Shown here piece after piece: positions 61,342-64,000 of a stretch of 64,000 nt of DNA. Origin of the DNA: Streptomyces sp. DH24 (lineage in GTDB: Bacteria; Actinomycetota; Actinomycetes; Streptomycetales; Streptomycetaceae); NCBI RefSeq assembly GCF_029813775.1, contig NZ_JARVKW010000009.1, positions 1 to 64,000 on the forward strand. Direction: 5' to 3'. Position numbers and translations under genes: made by a program. How positions within the stretch are numbered: position 1 is the stretch's first letter; every line of letters begins with the position of its first letter. The notes under the pieces were generated by a model. That model was not told the DNA's origin. It was given only the letters and a program-made list of their open reading frames with translations, and ran no database searches.

Positions 61342-62115
61342 ATGACAACGGCATTGATTACGGGATCGACGGCGGGCATCGGTGCGGCGTTCGCGCGGCG
61401 GCTGGCGGCCGACGGGCACGACCTGGTCCTGGTGGCGCGGGACACCAAGCGCCTGCGGGAACAGGCCACCGAGCTGCACGACCGGCACGGCATCGAGGCC
61501 GAGGTCCTGACCGCCGACCTGGCGACGGACGAGGGCATCGACGCGGTCACCGCCCGGCTGGGGGACCGCAGGAACCCCGTCGACCTGCTGATCAACAACG
61601 CCGGCTTCGGCAACAAGGGCCGCTTCCTGGAGGTGTCCCTCGCCGACGAGCTGACGATGCTGAAGGTGCACTGCGAGGCGGTGCTGCGGCTGACGTCGGC
61701 GGCGGCGGAGGCGATGCGGGAGCGGGGCCGGGGCGGTGTCGTCAACGTCGCGTCGGTGGCGGCGTTCGTGCCGCGCGGGACGTACGGCGCGTCCAAGGCG
61801 TGGGTCGTGCAGTTCACGCAGGGCGTGGCGAAGGACCTGGCGGGCAGCGGCGTACGGCTGATGGCGCTGTGCCCCGGGTTCGTGCGCACGGAGTTCCACG
61901 CCCGGGCCGGGATGGGCACGGACAACATCCCGGGGTGGATGTGGCTCGACGCGGACAAGCTGGTCGCGGCGGCGCTGAACGATCTGGCGCGCGGCAGGAC
62001 GGTGTCGGTTCCCGACCCGCGCTACAAGGCCCTCATGGGCATCGTGAAGGTGGTGCCCCGGGATCTGCTGGGCGGGCTGACCTCGCGGACGGGGCGGAAG
62101 TACGGCCCGCGGTAG
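61342..62115 (+). CDS. short-chain dehydrogenase/reductase
   Basis: The protein has 257 residues. The Rossmann motif ALITGSTAGIGAAFARRLA, the NAG strand LLINNAGFGNKG, catalytic Ser (VASVAAF), Tyr and Lys (YGASKAWVVQF) are all in place, so the enzyme is active in principle. NADP(H) preference is suggested by the basic residues after strand 2 (ARDTKRLREQ). The substrate is unknown. Gene is separate from its neighbours; −10-like TAATCT (61330–61335) lies 6 nt upstream of ATG 61342, so a leaderless transcript is plausible. Confidence 0.93.
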   Translation: MTTALITGSTAGIGAAFARRLAADGHDLVLVARDTKRLREQATELHDRHGIEAEVLTADLATDEGIDAVTARLGDRRNPVDLLINNAGFGNKGRFLEVSLADELTMLKVHCEAVLRLTSAAAEAMRERGRGGVVNVASVAAFVPRGTYGASKAWVVQFTQGVAKDLAGSGVRLMALCPGFVRTEFHARAGMGTDNIPGWMWLDADKLVAAALNDLARGRTVSVPDPRYKALMGIVKVVPRDLLGGLTSRTGRKYGPR

Positions 62116-62196
62116 TGGCCTCCCCGGTGCGAGAATGGGGGTGACCGGCCGGACCCGGGGGGCCGGGAAGCGCAGGGGGGCCGGGAGGTGGACCCC

Positions 62197-62898
62197 ATGA
62201 CGTTCGTACAGCTCATCGACTGCAGGACCAACCGGTTCGACGAGGTGAACCGGCTGATGGACAAGTGGGTCGAGCAGACCAAGGGCAAGCGCACGGCGAC
62301 GCACAGCCTGATCGGCAGGGACCTGTCCGAGGAGGCGCACTTCGTGGAGATCGTGGAGTTCCCCTCGTACGAGGAGGCGATGCGGAACTCGAACCTCCCG
62401 GAGACCGAGCGGATCTTCCGGGAGATGGTGGCGCTGTGCGACGGGATGCCGACGTTCACCGATCTCGACGTGGTGCGCGACGAGCAGCTCAACCGGGCCG
62501 CGGCCCGGGCGTTCTTCGAGGACATGGGCCGGGTGCCGCCGGAGAGCCTCGCGGCGCACCTCACGGACGACTACCGGGACCACGACCCGGCGAATCCGGG
62601 TGACATGGAGGGGGCGGCCCGGATGCGCGAGGAGTACGCGAGCTGGCGCGCGGCCTTCACGTTCGCGTTCCGCGTCGACGACCAGCTCGCCGAGGCGGAC
62701 CGGGTGTGCACGCGCTGGACGTGGACCGGCCGCCACACCGGCGAGTTCCTGGGCGTCCCGGCGACCGGCCAGGACGTCACCATGACGGGCACGACCTGGC
62801 ACCGCTTCCGGGACGGCCGGATCTGCGAGGGCTGGTGGCAGTACGACCGGCTCGGACTGATGACGCAGCTGGGGGTGCTGGACCCGACGGAGCTGTGA
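62197..62898 (+). CDS. two-domain protein: ABM-like plus SnoaL/NTF2-like
   Basis: The protein has 233 residues. ATG 62197 is 8 nt after GGGAGG; the GTG at 62188 is less likely. The first domain (about 1–95) is an antibiotic-biosynthesis-monooxygenase-like alpha/beta barrel: FVQLIDCRTNRFDEVNRLMDKWVEQT… HFVEIVEFPSYEEAMRNSN. The second domain (about 100–230) is SnoaL-like (NTF2 fold): RAFFEDMGRVPPESLAAHLTDDYRDHDPANPGDMEG … DGRICEGWWQYDRLGLMTQLG. Both folds bind small hydrophobic ligands. Function unknown. A bidirectional terminator lies downstream. Confidence 0.85.
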   Translation: MTFVQLIDCRTNRFDEVNRLMDKWVEQTKGKRTATHSLIGRDLSEEAHFVEIVEFPSYEEAMRNSNLPETERIFREMVALCDGMPTFTDLDVVRDEQLNRAAARAFFEDMGRVPPESLAAHLTDDYRDHDPANPGDMEGAARMREEYASWRAAFTFAFRVDDQLAEADRVCTRWTWTGRHTGEFLGVPATGQDVTMTGTTWHRFRDGRICEGWWQYDRLGLMTQLGVLDPTEL

Positions 62899-62929
62899 CT
62901 CCCACCGGGAGCAGACTCCGGGCATGCGT

Positions 62930-62970
62930 GAGGGGCGGCGGGGAGCACGATCGGCTCCCCGCCGCCCCTC
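62930..62970. terminator. 17-bp perfect hairpin terminator between convergent genes
   Basis: GAGGGGCGGCGGGGAGC (62930–62946) pairs perfectly with 62954–62970, with a 7-nt loop. It lies 31 bp after the upstream stop and 7 bp before the stop of the convergent DUF397 gene, so it serves both directions. Confidence 0.85.
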
Positions 62971-62977
62971 GCTCGCG

Positions 62978-63178
62978 TCAGCCGCGCACGGCCATGCGCA
63001 CGAACGCCGTCCACTGCTCAGCGGGGACGCTCAGGGTCGCTGCGTCCGGCTGCTTCGAGTCGCGGACCAGCACGACGGAGTCGGTAGCGGCGGCCTCCAC
63101 GCACTGACCGCCGTCTCCAGCGCTGTAGCTGCTCTTCACCCAGGTCAGCTCGGCTGCCTGATCGTCGTTGGCCTTCAC
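62978..63178 (-). CDS. DUF397 protein
   Basis: The protein has 66 residues. The typical DUF397 pattern is present: WVKSSYSAGDGGQCVEAA, then VLVRDSKQPDAATLSVPAEQWTAFV. GTG 63178 overlaps the TGA of the XRE gene by 4 bp. DUF397 proteins are small partners of XRE/DUF5753 regulators in streptomycetes, probably a toxin–antitoxin-like or signalling pair that modulates morphological differentiation. The precise activity is unknown. Confidence 0.93.
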   Translation of the reverse strand: MKANDDQAAELTWVKSSYSAGDGGQCVEAAATDSVVLVRDSKQPDAATLSVPAEQWTAFVRMAVRG

Positions 63179-63999
63179 AACTCTCCCAAGAGCTTCTCGA
63201 TCCAGGCCAGCGATTCCCTGGGGGTCATCGCTTGTGCTCGCAGGACTCCGTACGTGGACTCGAACCCCTGGACCTTCGCTGGCTCCGTATGCAGGGTGCT
63301 GTTGCTCTGCACCTCCGTATACGCCATCCTCCGCTGTTGCTGCGTGAGGATCAATGTGAAGGGCCCTGCCACTCCGGCATGTTCGTCGCGAGCAGTCGGC
63401 ATCACCTGTAGCTCTACGTTGCGTTCGTGCCCGACGATCAACAGGTGCTCCAACTGCGCCCGCATGACCTCTGCCCCACCGAGGGGCCTGCGCAGAACGC
63501 CTTCCTCGATCACGAAGCTCAGCAGCGGCTTGGGACGTCGCGCCAGCAGCTTCTGACGATCCAAGCGCGCCGACACCCGCTGCTCAATGGTCTCCGTATC
63601 CAGTAGGGGCCGCCACATGCCGAAAACCGCGCGTGCGTACTCCTCGCACTGCAGCAGGCCGTTGACGAGGTGAGCGTCGTAAGCGTGCAGTTCGGCGGCA
63701 TTGGCTTCCAGGGCTGCGAAGGCCCGGAAGAAACCCGGATACCGAGCCTTCGCCACCTCCCCCTTCATCGCCACCAGCACCCCCCGCGCCCCCACCTCGC
63801 GGTCCACCGCGTCCACCAGTTCCGGCCGGGGGATTCGCCGGCCCTGTTCCACCGCCGCGATCAGCGCCTCGCCGTAGCCGACCCGCTCGCCCAACTGCGC
63901 CTGGGTCAGCCCCGCGGCCTCCCGCAGCAGTTTCATCTGGCGTCCGAAGCAGCGCAGGAACTCCCCGTTCGAGTCCGCGCCCACCCCCGCGCTCTCCAC
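63175..63999 (-). CDS. XRE-family regulator with DUF5753 domain, 5' end at window edge
   Basis: The frame begins at GTG 63999 and gives 274 residues; the actual start may be just beyond the edge. An N-terminal HTH (about 12–70: FGRQMKLLREAAGLTQAQLGERVGYGEALIAAVEQGRRIPRPELVDAVDRE) precedes a DUF5753 domain (about 85–265: PGFFRAFAALEANAAELHAYDAHLVNGLLQCEEYARAVF …). This is the XRE regulator type paired with DUF397 proteins; the partner overlaps by 4 bp. Regulated genes are unknown; one proposal is developmental or antibiotic control. Confidence 0.9.
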   Translation of the reverse strand: MESAGVGADSNGEFLRCFGRQMKLLREAAGLTQAQLGERVGYGEALIAAVEQGRRIPRPELVDAVDREVGARGVLVAMKGEVAKARYPGFFRAFAALEANAAELHAYDAHLVNGLLQCEEYARAVFGMWRPLLDTETIEQRVSARLDRQKLLARRPKPLLSFVIEEGVLRRPLGGAEVMRAQLEHLLIVGHERNVELQVMPTARDEHAGVAGPFTLILTQQQRRMAYTEVQSNSTLHTEPAKVQGFESTYGVLRAQAMTPRESLAWIEKLLGEL

Positions 64000-64000
64000 A

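Overview
The window is chromosomal DNA from an actinomycete, almost certainly a Streptomyces. GC content is very high with strong G/C third-position bias, the start codons are a mix of ATG, GTG and TTG, and the developmental genes whiD and bldM lie next to sigD, guaB and a guaB3 paralogue. From memory this order resembles the core-chromosome whiD–guaA–pcrA region of S. coelicolor. No rRNA, tRNA, CRISPR array, integrase or insertion sequence was seen, so the window is conserved core with a few accessory features rather than an island.

Left part (1–11.2 kb). Two Ala/Val-rich secreted proteins (one running off the left edge) precede a five-gene module built around a divergent promoter region at about 8.01–8.15 kb. 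Leftward are a MoxR-type AAA+ ATPase, a DUF5682 protein and a vWA protein. Rightward are a SWIM zinc-finger protein and a DUF5691 protein. This is a MoxR/vWA ATPase system of unknown function and the least understood locus here.

11.6–26.6 kb. This stretch holds a B12-binding small mutase subunit (icmB), a secreted lipase, an M23 endopeptidase, the PcrA helicase, a decayed ScyD-like gene, and two paralogous NlpC/P60 hydrolases. The first hydrolase sits behind a clear c-di-AMP (ydaO-type) riboswitch. Then come a lipoprotein, a small membrane protein, and a PspC-linked histidine kinase/LuxR regulator pair divergent from a PspC/LiaF-like membrane protein.

26.9–38.3 kb. Genes for a DoxX protein, a TIG membrane protein, a class II aldolase and a flavin-type oxidase precede guaA, which is divergent from chorismate mutase. 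The chorismate mutase leader encodes a 23-residue peptide with Phe-Val-Phe-Thr-Tyr, followed by a pause-type hairpin, a possible antiterminator and a 14-bp terminator. This looks like a classical aromatic amino-acid attenuator. A sortase-anchored surface protein, a GMC oxidoreductase and an aldehyde dehydrogenase with a TetR-type palindrome upstream follow.

38.3–49.5 kb. Six Ser/Thr kinase genes lie in one direction. Five carry a similar C-terminal extracytoplasmic region. One (44965–47349) has lost the catalytic Asp, the DFG motif, the glycine loop and the catalytic Lys, and carries a long insert: a pseudokinase.

49.7–64 kb. These genes are a serine beta-lactamase-like peptidase, glpD, a nucleotide-sugar dehydrogenase lacking its catalytic Cys, guaB3, guaB, sigD, bldM (behind a promoter matching the BldN consensus), whiD, LysR/MOSC, an SDR, a two-domain ABM/SnoaL-like protein, and a DUF397/XRE regulator pair cut near the right edge.

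Functional themes are GMP synthesis (guaA, guaB, guaB3), cell-wall remodelling under signalling control (M23, NlpC/P60, beta-lactamase fold, PASTA-less kinases, c-di-AMP riboswitch), and development (sigD, bldM, whiD). Functions come from motif recognition by eye; no database search was run.
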